A DNA stretch of 64,000 nucleotides, taken from positions 45,709,869 through 45,773,868 of the forward strand of contig NC_046683.1 in NCBI RefSeq assembly GCF_009870125.1, given 5' to 3'. The notes under the pieces were generated by a model. It searched no databases. It was not told where the DNA came from and saw only the letters and a program-made list of their open reading frames with translations. Positions 36,001 through 49,884 of this stretch are shown here, one piece after another. Origin of the DNA: Drosophila pseudoobscura (taxonomy: Eukaryota; Arthropoda; Insecta; Diptera; Drosophilidae). Made by a program: the position numbers and the translations under genes. Numbering within the stretch: position 1 is the first letter of the stretch; each line of letters begins with the position of its first letter.

Positions 36001-39000
36001 AGTAATAATTGTGCGGAAAACGGAAACAATGGAGGTTGTGTAATGCGGCCAGACAAGGCGGCAGCGGCAGCGGCCAGGCGACGGCAAGCGGCAGGCGGCA
36101 GGACAGTGCCACACGGATAGGCCATCTGGTGCTGCACAAGTCAGTCAGCCATCCAGTCAGCTATCCAGTCAGCCTGTGGCTGTATCTGTGTGAATGGAAA
36201 GGAGTGAAAATTGCAGGTAATTACCCAGTCGCACACACACACTCACACACAGACAGGGAGCACTCTGTGAATGCAAATGGTAAGTACGGTCATTATCTGC
36301 TCCAAATTCGAGCGCCAAGCAACCACTAACCGCCGCGAAACGCCTTCATAGTGGAGCTGCAGCCAATGCTCGACTCCACACACACTGGGACTGCGTCCGA
36401 ATCCGCCATTCTAGTTGTCTGTCAGACTGTCTGATGTCTGTCCAATGGTGGCCCTCTCTGGAGCCCGGGAGCTCTGAAGCTCTGAAGCCCTGAAGCCCTG
36501 GAGCCCTCCTGCAGTGCACACAGGAAGCAGTCGCGATGGCGATCAGCGCACTTACGAACACTGCTTACGGCCATAACCATCCGGAGTCGATTCAAGCTCT
36601 CAGCCACTGCAGAAGCCACTGCCGCCGTGCCACTGTGGGTAGTCATGCGGCGGCTTATGGACAGAACGGCTCGACTATCTTTATTTATTGGGGTATTTTA
36701 CCATTCAAAGAGTGGCCAGAGTCCGCGAGGATTGTCTGCGAGAGCGAAGCTCCCGACTTTCTACTGTGACTAATGATTGGTAATTTGGCCAGCAATTCGG
36801 TTGGATATTGGCTGTACTTCTAGATTAAAATATAAACAGAATAAGTACTGTATACAGGTATGTATATTTCATGGGTGTGATGGCTGGCAATTAGTTGTTG
36901 GAGTTGGAGCTGAGAGAATTTCAGGAGGTGTAGCCCAGGACAGAAACAGAAAGGGTCGACGTCGACCAACATCTGACCGAGTTCCGGCCAGCCTAACCTT
37001 CGGGGACTCTGCTGGGAGTCCCAGCCAACCCCTTCCGAATTCAAGCGTATAATTGAGGTAATGTCGATGGCGATGGCGGTGATGAGAGTGAGAAATGGAC
37101 TCCAAAGGTAGCCACAGCCACAGGCCACAGGCCGCAGGGCAGGGGGTGACCGCAGAACGAAACATTTCTGTGTTTGGTCTTTCGGATTCGATCAATGGTA
37201 ATGCTAGAGAACTTACCACAACTCAAATGTTACGATAATTTGCATTTTGAATTCAATAATTTGCATTCTGGAAATCAGACCTGCGTGGCATAGCACGATA
37301 GGGTGCATTAAATATTCAGAGAGCTCCCCCGATTCCACTATTTTGAGTGTGGTTTTTTCGGAAGAGGGACAATGACCCAGTGGCGTTTTGGGCAAGACCA
37401 AATAATACAAATTATACGTATATGTACCTATCATATTATGAAGAAGTCGTGGACGTAACTGTCTACGCGGCCTCAAATTGCGGGTTACCTTCTTGGGAGG
37501 GACGGGACGGGACACACTCAGGTGGGTTTCGTATTTGTCTGTGTGGAGGGGCTCTGCACTTGCCTTCCGACTTCTCCACTACATCATAATTATCATTAAA
37601 TGGTTTCAAGTGCCATTTGAATTTGACTAGAACCATAACTACCATGGAATCGAAGATGAGTCAGAGCCAGCCGCCCAAAAAAAAGATATCAAATATATAC
37701 CAACCGATCCGATCCGATCCCATCCAGTAGGGCGCGCATTTTCCCATGGATATCAGCATTACGAGGACGTCATAGATTTCGACATCGTTGATCCGCTCAA
37801 ATGAACAATTTCATGCTTCCAAGTAAAACCCATGGGTGCCCCATGGATGTCCCATGGATGGTCCAGCAACCAGCGACTGGGAAACGACAAACATGATTCG
37901 CATATACTCAAAAGACAGAGCTTTGATTTTGTTTTCGATTCCATTGGAGTCGCCTAATCCAATTAGGATAGCCAGCCGCCAGGCTGTTGGGCGCTCCAGT
38001 GGATAAAGACCTAATAATTCCCAAATTATGGGAAGGCTTTGTTCGGTGATCTTCCCCTTCCCACCTCCCCTTTCCAGCACGGTGAGCCTATCAAGGGCGA
38101 ACCGCCGACCGCTGCACATATTTAATAAGCGTCGCTCATCATCATTCCCAATCCCAATCCCGATTCCGATCCCCTTTCCCATTCCCATTGACTCCCGTCC
38201 CTGTACTGTACTGTCCTGTCTGTCGGAGTCACTCGGACGCACATATATCAGTCGCATGAAGACATCAGAAAGCGGATCTGGGGGTCAGCTGGGTCAGCTG
38301 CTGCTGTCTTCCAACTGGTTGATTGCTGGGGCAACAACTGGCAGGTCACTTGAGGAATTGCACCACAGTACGCATTTAATTGAATTAAATTCCGAATCGA
38401 TTCCGTTCTCCATCTCCACTGTCGCCACCGTCTTTCACCGTCTCTCACCGCCGCGACTCTACCCGAACTATCGCTTTGATCAGTCAATCCAATTATTTGC
38501 AGAATTTTGTCACATAAATAACTAGGCTGCGGCCTGGAGGGGGGCCGGGCAGAGGAAGCCGCGCACTCGTACTTCCTTTCGCATATCACCTGTCCTCGGA
38601 GCAGAGCGATCGCAGCCACTGGGCGCCCGCCTTCGTGGTGGTTCGCAGCGCTCTTGGCCGGCCATTGGTACCCGTTGGCGTGGCGATTACCACAAATTCT
38701 GGGCCAGCAATGGGCTCACCCGCTGAGCCTCGCTCGCCGGCTCTCCCTGTGGTCACATGTGGTCCCTGCTTCCGACAGGGGTGACGAAAGGAGGGTAACG
38801 AGTCCTGCGTGCCCTGCTACCGTGCACAGCAGCAGCAGCAGCGACAGCAGCAATCGGCAGAGTCCAATGTTTTGTGCTGAGGTGTTAATTGAATTCGTTT
38901 TGCATAAGTGGCTAGTGGCAGGGGAGCAGCAGCAGCAGCAGCAGGACCACCTGCGCACACCATCTCAGCTCAGTGTCGAGGGTAGACAGGGACGGAGACA

Positions 39001-39170
39001 GAGACAGAGACGGAGACAGAGACGGACGGAACCCTGTCCTGGCAGGCATTGTGTGTTAATTGTTGCAACAATACTCGAACTGTCGTACTGTCGTACAGTC
39101 GCAAAACAAAGCGAGCAACCAATTGTCAACATGACAGCAACAACGATCGTTATAGTAGTACTAGTTGCTG
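33061..39170. other. eyg-toe intergenic DNA, middle, no gene seen
   Basis: GC-rich and repeat-bearing, no supportable ORF. It contains an 18-base C homopolymer at 34959-34976, GGGTTCTG units (35128-35150), AGTCAGCC units (36140-36180), GAGCCCTGAAGC units (36470-36505), CCCATGGATG units (37832-37865), CCCAATCCC units (38148-38195) and CAG runs near 38830 and 38930. CA/GT-type imperfect repeats occur at 36230-36260. Confidence 0.45.
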
Positions 39171-39790
39171 TTTCTGTAATACCCTTTGCAGAGGGTATTA
39201 TGATTTCGACAAAAATCTATCTAAAAGAACTTTTTATAACTGAATTTTTTCGTGGACTGTTGTATAAGTTGCTTCAAAAGTAACAGTAACCAATATATTG
39301 AATTTTTTTCCTTGTCTGTGATCATTTATTCTAAAATACATGTATCTAAAAGAGCATTACCTTTTGATCAGTATATCATGGATATATGTAGCTGATATGT
39401 AAGTCTGTAAGAAAACCTTTTCGTTTTAAAGATACTAATAGAAGGAATATGGCATGCAGATGGCTTCGCTAAACCATACATCAATCTCATCTTCAATAAA
39501 AGAAACTTTCCATATTACTTCTTCAAATAAAAATAAAAAATTTATAAAATAATTATAGTTAATCATGATCCAGTAACAATTCTTGATAATAAAGAAACTC
39601 CACCTAAATATCGTACAAAATCGACTATATCATAGTTTATGATTTAAGTTTAGAAACTTTTAGTCTGCAAGTGTATCCCGTGCTTCGACTTAAGAAGCTT
39701 GGTTTTCTTTCTGGTTTTTTGTTTGTGTTGCAGTTGCAGTTGCATTTGATGTTGCCACTTGGCGCTTTCCGCTGTGCCTCAGTGTTTCTC
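39171..39790. other. AT-rich island with Drosophila repeat motif
   Basis: The phrase ATACCCTTTGCAGAGGGTATTATGA at 39179-39203 is an imperfect palindrome of a kind common in Drosophila interspersed repeats. AT-rich, stop-filled sequence follows to about 39660. I take it as a degenerate repeat insertion. No coding region is present. Confidence 0.4.
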
Positions 39791-42700
39791 GATTGTTTGG
39801 CATGATCTTTATCGGCGAACAGTATTTGCATATTCCACTGTCGTGGGTCCCTGACGCATCTGCATTGTTGTCGTTGTCGTTGCTCCGTTGTCGTTGCCCC
39901 GTTGTCGTTGTCGGCTTTATTATGTCATTGCGTCATTATCATCATGCATGTTTATGGGGCATGTTTATCGCCATCCGTCATGCACATTGTGTAGAAATTA
40001 GCACATAGCCCAAATGTGTAAAATAGCGGCGTGTAAATTAATTGCCAGCAATTAGCGGTGCGGGGAGAGCGGCAACCCCATACCACCGCCACCTAATCAG
40101 CATTGGCGCCTTGGCTTTGAGCACGCCGCTAATAGAGCCATCCGATCAGGAGAGCAGCAGTCCAGGAGAGGAGTAGAGATGGAGCTGGATCGCTGGATGG
40201 CTGGATGGCTGAATGGCTGGAGCCTGAGCCTCCTCACAGGTGTCAACTCCCCGACAGCTGAGGCTGGGAATGCGCAACGGTGCTGACAGCAGAATGCCCT
40301 TTAATGTCGCAAGTGGCGACCCATGCAAATGTCACGTTATCCGTGTCGCGCATTGTCACGCTGCAAATAAAACATAAAACGGGCCGTCACGGCGATAAAT
40401 CATCAGGATGCGAATTGGAATTGGAGCTGGAATCGGATTCGGATTCGCGATTCGCGATTGAAATTGGGAAAATCGGAAGAGCCTGGAGTTGCAGACCTGC
40501 CAGCAGCTGTCGCAACAGATTGCTCCTCACCGTTAGCTCTGACTCTGACTCTGACTGGACTCGTACTCCGGTTCCAACTGGGACTGGGACTTGGACTCGC
40601 CGCCGGGCAAGGCTGATCGCATAAATTAGCAATCTAATTACGTCTCCGACGACGATCGGTCGCTCGCCAATCCCGCGAAATCTCGCCGGAATCACGAAGC
40701 GCAACCGGCACTGAGCACAACCACGAGCATTCAGCATTTGTATGCAAATTTCCCCGATCCGTACCCCCATCAGCATCCAGTATCCAGCATCTCCATCTTC
40801 GAAGCTCCGAAGTCGATGCCGATGCCAATGCCGATGCCGATGCGTCGCTGCCATCGCTTAGGTGCAATCATAATCGCCGTCATATAGTGGATGGGCGCTA
40901 TCGTTATCACCTGGCCGCTGCGAGAGAGCTATCGGCGGACAGTGGGCAACGGCAGAAACAAATTTGCATATAAATTGCCGCACAGCCTCCGCTCCAAGAC
41001 CCGCTCGGTCGTGGGGGCGGGCGGGGGGCGCGCGGACGGACCCATTTAAATCGATGCGCACCGCAAGCAATTTTGGAATTTATGTAAGCATTTCGTTCGC
41101 AGGTTTAATTGACAGACTCTTGGTCTTGGCCAGTCTTGGCCAGTCTCTGCTCCCACTGCAGCGTACAGCCGGCCAGTAATCCAATTAGCCCAGCAGACAT
41201 TTCGTACAAGAAAAAGCACTTGTCGCTGGCCAGAGAATTCCATACCAGAGTACCAGCCAGCCACAGAGTTCCGTTCCTAATGAAGATGTCTTCGCGTGGC
41301 CCACGGCCAGGGCCAGGGCCAGGCCTGCTCAGGCGCAGGCGCAGGCGCAGCCGCAATCTGGTTAACATTGACGTCACTGCTGATCGAGCGAGCAATAAAA
41401 AATCTATAAATTACGGGGACATAAATAAGGACTTCATACACACCCATCCAGAGGGATCCCATCGAGGGGATCCATTAACTAGTAAAGCGAAAAGAGCTTC
41501 GTCTCGCATCCAATTGTGTCTCCGTCCCATTTGCGGCTATTCTCATATTCTATTTAATTCACTTTGTTCGATGAGCATTATCAGCAGATAGCAGATAAAT
41601 CGGGGATCACTTCACGCTCCTAATGGGAACAGTAGAAGGAGTAGCCGGCCAGGCATTGACTCGGCTACAGGTGATGCTGATGCCCTGATGCCCCTGATGC
41701 CCCTGATGAAGATGGTGATGGAGATGCTGGTGGGTTCGACTCCAAACTGTCACGGGAACGAATGAGCGGTCAAAGAGGTGAGCACAAACAACATCGCATG
41801 GGCACAATCTAAGCCAGGGCCAGAGAGGGCGAGGGAGAGGGAGAGCAGCTGGTCGATCCCCAAGGTGTCGACAGGGGGACAACAACAAGACAACATCCCA
41901 TCCAGGGACCAGAGGCCCAGTGACTGAGGATGAGAATGGGACTGATTCCGATTCTGCTTCTGCTGCTGCTGCTTCTGCCGATGCCGATGCCCGTTTGCCC
42001 AAAGAGATATCACAATAAATTAGGAAACGAAATCTTTACTAAATAAAGACATAAATTACACCCCGAATCGCTCTATGGGCACAACCGTGCCCCGGAGACC
42101 CAGCCAGAGCGAGCCTCGCGATCAAACTCGAACTCGATATCGAACGACCCCAACCAAGCCGCATCCCCAGCTCCATCCCCAGCTCCAGCTCCAGCTACAG
42201 CCCGAGGTCTGACTCCAAATAAAAAGCAGCCATCTATGTTGAATGAAATAAAACGTTGGCGCACAAAAGCCGGCGATGAGCCACAATGGTGACAACAGAG
42301 CCACAGAGCATTGGCGGCACACCGGCAACAAGGCAACAAGGCAACAGAGCGACATGGACGGCAACGACAACAGCAACAGAGCCACAGAGCCACAGAGCAA
42401 AAGCCGCAACGGGAACCAGATCGAAGTGGACGCGGACGGCAGTGGAAGGCTGTGGAAGGGCTTATAAAAAGCGAGAGAAATACAAATAATCAAACGAAAT
42501 GTATTTTATAGGGTGATAAGAATCAATGAAGCCACTGAAATCCTATAGAGACATATTGTTTGCATTATGGGGCACCATCGCATCGCATCGCTCTCTATCC
42601 CATCGCTGCAACCCTTTTCCCACATTAAATGGATATGTTCGGTCGGTAGGTGCACGGCTCATCAGACCAGAGACCAGAGACCAGAGGGACCTAAGCCCAA

Positions 42701-43330
42701 ACCCAAACCCAAACCCAAACCGATGCCCACTTATCAGTGGAGTCGGTGTCGCTGGCTCAATTAGTGGGCGATGTAGGCGCATTAATACGTTAATGTTGAA
42801 TTAATGCGTGCGACATACGGTGACTTCATTTATGCGTGATTTGCTCGAATGTGATCCGCCGAATCAAAACAGGGTTCCATCTGTTTCTCCGCCTCCCTCT
42901 ACGACTCGGTCTCCGTTTCGATCTCTGGCTCGGTCGCTATCTCGACCGACTCGGGGCCCCGGTCTCTAAGCAGCAACGGGTATTCTGTATTCTGTGATTT
43001 TGGGACAAGCAATAAATCTTGTGGCGAGCCAAACGAAAGAGCCGTTTAACATTTTTGTAGTAGTCACCGTCAGCCGGGCCCGAAAGAACAATAGGCGTAG
43101 TTTAGAGATCATTTGAGTTTGGGCCAGTGCCGGTGCCAGAGCCACTGCCAGAGCCAGTGCCAGTGCCGGTGCAGGGGATGCATTTTAATAAGGTGCAGCG
43201 TCATAAGTTTCGGTTAATTGTTCCTCTCAGCCTCCCATTGGAATGCCGAGATTTATGCGCGAGCTAAGTGGTCTGCGCTCGGGCGATTGCTGCCGTGGCT
43301 GTAACACTGGCTGTAACTCTGACATTTCGT
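39791..43330. other. eyg-toe intergenic DNA, third part, no gene seen
   Basis: GC-rich and repeat-bearing, without a coding pattern. Simple repeats: GTTGTC units (39865-39912), TGGATGGC units (40190-40225), GGAATTGG/ATTCGG units (40410-40460), CGATGC units (40810-40840), GGCCAG and GGCGCA units (41305-41350), CAACAAGG and CCACAGAG units (42325-42395), AAACCC units (42693-42720) and GCCAGTGCC units (43130-43165). The AAACCC tract is short and resembles a telomere-type repeat only by chance, since Drosophila lacks such telomeres. Confidence 0.45.
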
Positions 43331-44520
43331 GTATCTTTAACACTCTGATTCTTCCAAGATAGAGCAGTGAATATAAAACACACTTCTTTATAGTTTTGCT
43401 AGGGTTTCTTTCCCACCCCTTTCAGTGGGTACCCTATACCATGAGCTTGCAATGAAATGTAGGTAGTATTTTCACCCCAAACAAGGGTACTTATATGTAA
43501 CATATATTCTAGATCAGTATATATTAAACAATATACCCATCACTAATTAACATATGGGTATTCCCGCCAAAATTGCCACCATGCCAAAAATCATTGAAAG
43601 TCAGTAATAACAGATTTACATATACTTTTGCCTTTAACTAATTTATTTTTTTTTATTGAAAGTTAACTAATTTAACCAATTGGCAATTCGGAACACCTAT
43701 TAAAATAAGCAAAATTTCGGTATTTCGGTATTTTTCGTATGTTTATAGTCTGGTTTTCCTTTACTATTTTCTCCTATAAGAAAAATGATTTGTAAAACAA
43801 TACTCTCTAACATATTAAACTAAAAGAAAACTACGCATATTTGTTATCTCACTTTCTAGCACGGATTTTGTAACGATAGCAAAATATATAGCAAAAAAAC
43901 AAAAGAAAAATTGTAATATTTTTTGTATTTTGGAAAATGAAAGCTAAATATTTCATGTACTAGCATAACAAAATATTATACAGAAAGTCTGATCCGATTC
44001 GCAGAGCTTGGCAATTTTGTAGCCCATCCTCGGAAGCCACTTCTGTGTTTGGTAACGTAACGTTATGTCATATTTTGGCTTATACGTATGTATCTGTAAA
44101 AGCCAGCATTCGACTCTTGCCATTTTGCTTGGTATAGCCCTATACCCTATATATCCCATATACTAACTACTATACAAACCAAACAAATCTATTTTCAATG
44201 ATATTTTCACCATACTTTTTTACAATTTTGTCGTACAAATGAATCTTAACTCCAGAATAGAGACGCCCATATGAATGATCGGTAATGAAAGGTATTAAAG
44301 GCACAACAATTTTACTCAATTAAATGTAAGTACTTATCATTGTCATGGGAACTATTGATGTGCAAGATACATATGTAGAAATAAAATGAGTACTATCACG
44401 CTATACATAGGTCTTCCAGACAGTCATCTGCGGGGTCTTTTGTTCTCGGTCTTATATGTTTTTATAGAAAAATCAGAGGCTCAGAAAAGTTTACGACAAT
44501 AATGCGAAATGAGAAACAGT
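43331..44520. other. AT-rich island, likely repeat-derived
   Basis: Repeat-poor, AT-rich sequence with the near-palindromic phrase ACCCCTTTCAGTGGGTACCC at 43416-43435 and several TATA-like and ATAC-CC phrases (43480-43570). It ends where GAATCAGA simple repeats begin at about 44520. No frame longer than about 70 codons is convincing. Most likely an aged transposable-element insertion. Confidence 0.35.
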
Positions 44521-46240
44521 TTCAGATCCAGAATCAGAAGCAGAATCAGAATCGGAGTTGGAATTGGAATCAGAATCGAAGACAGTGACAACGGGAGTTT
44601 CCGAGCCACTCATTATGGCTCGCAATCAATCAATAATTATAATTGGTCATAATTCGGTAGCCGGCCACTAATTAGATGTTTTACAATACAACCAATTTAC
44701 CACGCGCCAATGCTCTGGCCCAGCCAATAAGAACAAAAAATGCGATAGCCAGAGAGCAGCAATTTAACAAAATATGAAAGCTGATTTATCATATGCAAAT
44801 TGGTCAAACAGAACAATGGCCATAACCAGAGTCAGAGCCAGAGCCAGAGAAAGAATCGGAATCAGAGTCGAATTCAGAGTCAGAGTCAGGAATCAGGAAT
44901 CAGAATCAGATTCCAGAGACAATACATTGTAAAAGAAAGATCTGAAAGACTTCAAAGGTTAGGGGATCCATCGATGTCGCCGTTTAACCTCGCCCCGACA
45001 GCGGCAGTTCCAGAGCCAGAGCCACATTCATTTGAGACATAAGAGACCCTCAATTATCGTTGGGACATACTAGAACAGGGCCAGAACTTCTGTGGATGCT
45101 GTGGCTCTGGCTGGCATTGTTCCTAATTAATCCACGGGAATGCATAAAGCGTCTTTCGCTTTCGGGCACTATCAACACCTCATTACTCTTTTGATCACAC
45201 TCCTCGTTAAGAGAGATGTCAACCAGCGGCAGCTGCCGCCGCAGTCCGACAAATAAAAAACAAAGACATTCGAATTCAAAATTCAAATCAAAAGGCCACA
45301 ATTCCACTTTGTTGTGCTGCGAACGGGCACTGTTCTGTCTCGGCCCTGTCTCTGTCTCTGGCTCTGGCTCGAACTGAGTCCCGACCTGCGAGGCGACAAA
45401 GATTAAATATAACTCTATTCCCCCGATCGCTCGTTGGGCTGCCAGCGAATCGCGTATGCCCTATCCCAGATGCAAGGCCCCGGCCAGCGACAGTTCGAAT
45501 ATGCCCGGCCGGGGAGTGGATTGGAAACCGAAACCTGTATCTGCATAAACTTATAAACAAAGAAAACAAATTTGTCTTATCGCCCAATTCCAAATGAGAT
45601 GACAACGAGACAAAATCACTCGGTCCCCCTTCCCGCCCTGGGACCCGTTCCCGTCCCCGTCCCCGTCCCCAGCCCGTCCGCCTAGAGCTGCGCGCTAAAA
45701 GCTCGAGCTCATTTAAGGAGCGGACAAGCACAAATGCACATCTCTTAATCGCTCCGCTCATTAACAGAGGCTCTGCCGCAGCCGCAGCCCCAGCCTCAGC
45801 CCCATCGCTGCCCTGCCCTGCCCTGCCCTACCATCGTTCTGGCGGTGCCTTCAGTGCTGTGGGGATAGGGTCTTGGCCGCAGTCGCAGTCGCGGTCGTAG
45901 GGTCGGGTCATCCGAATCGCCATTGTGGACATTTCAGTTTGGGCATAAATCACTGATTTGGATGGCGACACTCACACGTTGAGACTGTACATCTATGTAT
46001 ACATATATGTACATATGTGCATCTGTTGTATAACACACGAATTTTATATGTTAACAAAAAAAAGCATTTAAATAATTTAAATAAGATGTTACCATAATTT
46101 CCTGTACTTTTTCTATATTTGCATTGATCTTTGTGATATCCTGACAGACTGCGCTTTACAAGGGATATATAGACTACCGATTGGATATTGGAACTTTTGA
46201 ATATAACAAATCATGGATTTAGTGATCCTTATTCAGTCCT
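44521..46240. other. eyg-toe intergenic DNA, fourth part, no gene seen
   Basis: CAGAATCAGA and CAGAGTCAGAGC units (44525-44585, 44825-44915), CGTCCC units (45648-45675), CCTGCC units (45808-45830) and GCAGTCGC units (45880-45897) occur. A stretch with ACATATGTACATATG phrases lies near 45990-46025. I see no gene. Confidence 0.4.
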
Positions 46241-46247
46241 TATTTAC

Positions 46248-46502
46248 TCAGATCACTCGAAAATTACGTTCTTTCAGAATTTGTGATTCTTCGCCCTTGG
46301 GAATAACATTTACAGGGATGCGAAAACATCCGAAAATATTGAAATATTCTTCACCTTTTTCTAGTTGAAGTGCTCCTGAGAGGAATAGTAGGTAAAATCC
46401 ATCACGACCAGTGACCCTAGATACAAGTTTCGAACAACGCCGAAGGGGCAGGCAGGGTGCTGTTCCTGTTGCTGATGCTGGAACCGACAACATTGTTGTC
46501 AT
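46248..46502 (-). pseudogene. Isolated coding-like fragment (unrecognised)
   Basis: An 84-codon minus-strand frame with non-repetitive composition, including GRDGFYLLFLSGALQLEKGE and EEYFNIFGCFRIPVNVIPK. It stands out from the low-complexity frames around it, and the local DNA is AT-rich, so the open frame is slightly less likely by chance. There are no clear splice sites or promoter. It may be a fragment of an inserted coding sequence or chance. I do not recognise it. Confidence 0.25.
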
Positions 46503-46509
46503 ATTAGTA

Positions 46510-48580
46510 AACGTAACTAACTTTAGTTATTGCTAGTGTTGCGACTTCGCACGTTTATGGTCCATTTAGAAGGATACGATGGAAATGTTGTGTCGGGTTT
46601 GCCAACAGATTTATCACCGGCCCCTTGCTGGTGGCGCTGGCTGCCAGGAGGGCGGGCGCATGGGTATGTGTTGGAGCTGGAGTTTGAGTTGGGGATATGG
46701 GATACGGGATACCGACGCCGTCAGAGCCGTACTAAAGTTCATCGATTTCCGCCAACCCAAACAATAAAAACTGCGCAAAGCCACAAACATTTGCCAACAA
46801 TGTTGCGGAAACAATCTCTGCGAGAGTCCTGAGAGTCATCAAGTGGCCAACTGATCAGCACTGCATGATGGGTCGATCGTAAAAGTGTTTGACTGTGATT
46901 ATATGGCGCTCATGAGAGCGCCACTTTGCCCTGGTCCATCAAGCAGATGGTCCCTGGGGCTGCTCCTGTCCCTCCCCCGGTCCCTGTTCCCAGCATCACT
47001 CCATGCGATCCGAGATACGAGATCGGAGATCCCCAACATGCATATCACATCTTGGTATTCTAAATGAAACCACTGAATATTTTTCGAATTGTATCGGAGA
47101 GCGTGAAACCAAAGCCAAAAGCCGAATATCTCTGGATTTAGTCGAAAGGCCTGACCCAGAGCCGTAGCCGTAGCCGCAGCCGTAGCCGTGGCCGCAGCCG
47201 TGTGCCGCAGACTGTATAAATATCGTATAATGTATAATTTATGGGGCCCGAGGTGAAAATATTTTCAATAGAAGGTGATTTAAATTTATTAAAGGAATGC
47301 TCACGAGCAGCTCCGCACTAAATTAGAATAAGTCATGACTGGAGAAGGAGAAGGCCAAGGCAAAGGCAAAGGGCCAGAGAGAGGACGGACGGGATGATAC
47401 GGGACCGGACCATTTGCTCATAAAAACTCAAGCAAATTGAATTTGTGTGCTCTCGGCCTCACCGAGTGCTCGCGCGCGTGGTAATGCTGATGACCGTCAC
47501 CCGATCCCGATCCCGAATCCGCTCCCGATCCCGATCCCAATCCCGATCAGGCTTGTAAGTATCGACACGAACGACCGCGGAGCGCGCTCTCTCTCTCTCA
47601 CACTTTCTTATCAGATGCGAATGCACAACATACGCGCTCAGCTCATTTAAATCTCGGCCAGGCACAGTCCCCAGTCAGCAGTCAGCAGTCCCCAGCTTCT
47701 AAAAAGAGTCAACGATCGAGTCTCTCCGGTGCCTGCGATTTGAGCGCGCTCAGATCGCCTTTTGTTAACACCATAATTTACATTGATTTATGTGCTTAGT
47801 TGACTCGGCATTTTTAATCGGTCAGTCGAAACCATCCAATCCCATTCCATGCCATGCCATGCCATACCATTCCACTCCATCCTATCCCATATCCATACCC
47901 ATCCGCACATCTCTGCATCTCCACATCTCTGCCTGCCTGTGCATGTCCCCGCGGAGTGTGCGCGCGGCGCGGCTTCATTTGGTTATAATTAAAATGTCGA
48001 TGTTATCTACCAGATTTGGACATATTGGCCATTATGTTTGAAATTTAAGCGATTTCTATGCGCGTATTTTGATTCTGATTTCGATTTCGTTTGACTTTTA
48101 CCTACCATTCCATACCCATACCCATAGCCATCTCCATCCCCATCCCCATCCCCATCTAAATCCCCTTCCCTCCTCTCTTCGACAGTTGGCCACACAATGA
48201 ATATTGATTATATTAATATTTAATAACGTTTTTAAGAAGCCTTTTGAGTGTTAAATGCTTATTTATGCTCGTTGCCAGAGTTTTCGGTTGTGTGTTTCGG
48301 TTTCTGGTTGTTTTTACCCGTCACTGAGTGTGTTTTGTTGATGGAATTGATTATTATGCGTGAAATCGGACGAATAAATTCTACTGTTGTCACATCGGGC
48401 ATTGGAGACCCATTGAAGACCTATTGGGTTACCGATTTCAGGTTGTTCCTTAAAAGATCTTCCTAGATCTCTCAATTCCCATCCCATCCACCATCCACTA
48501 TCCACCATACATATTCACTTATGTATCTTTTTCGAATGATTAATAATTCAATCCGCACCAAAAAACGAAACTTCTTGTAT
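46510..48580. other. Intergenic DNA downstream of toe, no gene seen
   Basis: GC-rich with repeats: GTAGCCGCAGCC units (47160-47210), CCCGATCCCGATCC units (47500-47548), CATGCCATG units (47848-47875) and CCCATCCCCAT units (48120-48160). Unique AT-rich stretches lie at 48190-48290. No supportable ORF. Confidence 0.45.
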
Positions 48581-48590
48581 TTCTTGCACT

Positions 48591-48596
48591 TTTATT
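48591..48596 (-). terminator. toe: Candidate polyadenylation signal of toe
   Basis: AATAAA on the minus strand about 850 bp past the toe stop codon. The DNA between is mostly AT-rich, non-repetitive and compatible with a long 3' UTR, with TACG-rich phrases at 48720-48990. It is a candidate only. Confidence 0.35.
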
Positions 48597-49440
48597 TGAT
48601 ACTCCCCATTTTTGGGAGACACTGCTCACACACTTATCATACAATATAGATATCAGTTCAAAAAAAAAGGTTTAAAAAAAAAATAGTGTGCTCCGAATGG
48701 GCATGCATTGTATTGTTGGAGTTTAGAGCCTAGGTTAGGACTAAGTTATAGTTATAGTTACGGCTACAGTTACGTACATACATTCATACTATATGTGTAG
48801 ATATTGCATACTCTATAGCCTTAAATGGTGATGAGGTAAGTCGGCAGCCAGCGGCCAACGGCCGGCGATGAATAATATACTCGTACTAGTACACGTACTC
48901 GTAATAATTATACGTACTACATACTTGGAAGGTACGTACTTGCATTCGGATTCGGATTCGGATTCGCATTCGTAACTATCTATTATGCAGATGATGGAAA
49001 TGTGCATTAAATGGGACAAGCGTGCACATACTCGTACGAGCATGTACCAGTAAGTATTAGTTACAATTTCAGTTAATCTAAAGCGTGTCCACACACAAAT
49101 GCCGCCTACTATTGTTGCTCTTGCTCTTGCTCTTGCTGCTACTGCTGCTGCTGCTGCTGCTGTTTCAGTTGCAACCTAGTGTCCGGACCGGGGCAAAAGC
49201 AAGACCCCGAACCGCAGCCAAGTAGGTGAGCAGCATTTTAACTTTGGTTTTCGATTTGTTTCGTCTACGAATGTAGTCGCGTCTCATGTTTCTGTCCGCG
49301 ACACGCACGGATCCGCCTGCGACCGCCCTGCGGGACCCACCATTCCACGTAGTTACATACCTACGTCGCTGTCAATCACAAACGCGCACACAACTCAGGT
49401 TTTCAATTAGACTCTGCCGCCGGATCACGGGTTTGTCCCG

Positions 49441-49853
49441 CTAACGGTCATGCTTTAGGAACTGCAGCGTCGCCGACCCATCGGAGGATGACAGGCGGGC
49501 CACCTTTGCCGCCGGCGATTCGATTTCAGCATCGGAATCGTCGTGCACGTTGATCTCTTCATCCGAGTCGGACGATGAGTTGTCCACGGTCATGGTTGAG
49601 CCGCCCGTCCCAGTCCCACTCCCACTGCCAGGGCCACTGCCCTCCGGCCCGGATCCCACCCCGGTGGAGTAATGCATTCGCGAGCGCTGCTCCTCGGCCA
49701 CCGTCAGAGATGCTGCCACCGCATACTGCCGGGCAAGGCCCAGAAAGGCTGCCGCAGAAGGAGAGCTTACCAGACTCCGGAAGGCGCTGCGTTCTCCTCC
49801 CATCGACAGGTGGCTGGCGGCCGATCCACAGCCTCCAACTCCAGAGGGAGAAA

Positions 49854-49884
<31 letters not shown>

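Noticed and set aside
42693-42720. AAACCC repeat resembling telomere repeats
   Set aside because: Only about four units, and Drosophila telomeres are made of retrotransposons, so this is ordinary simple sequence.
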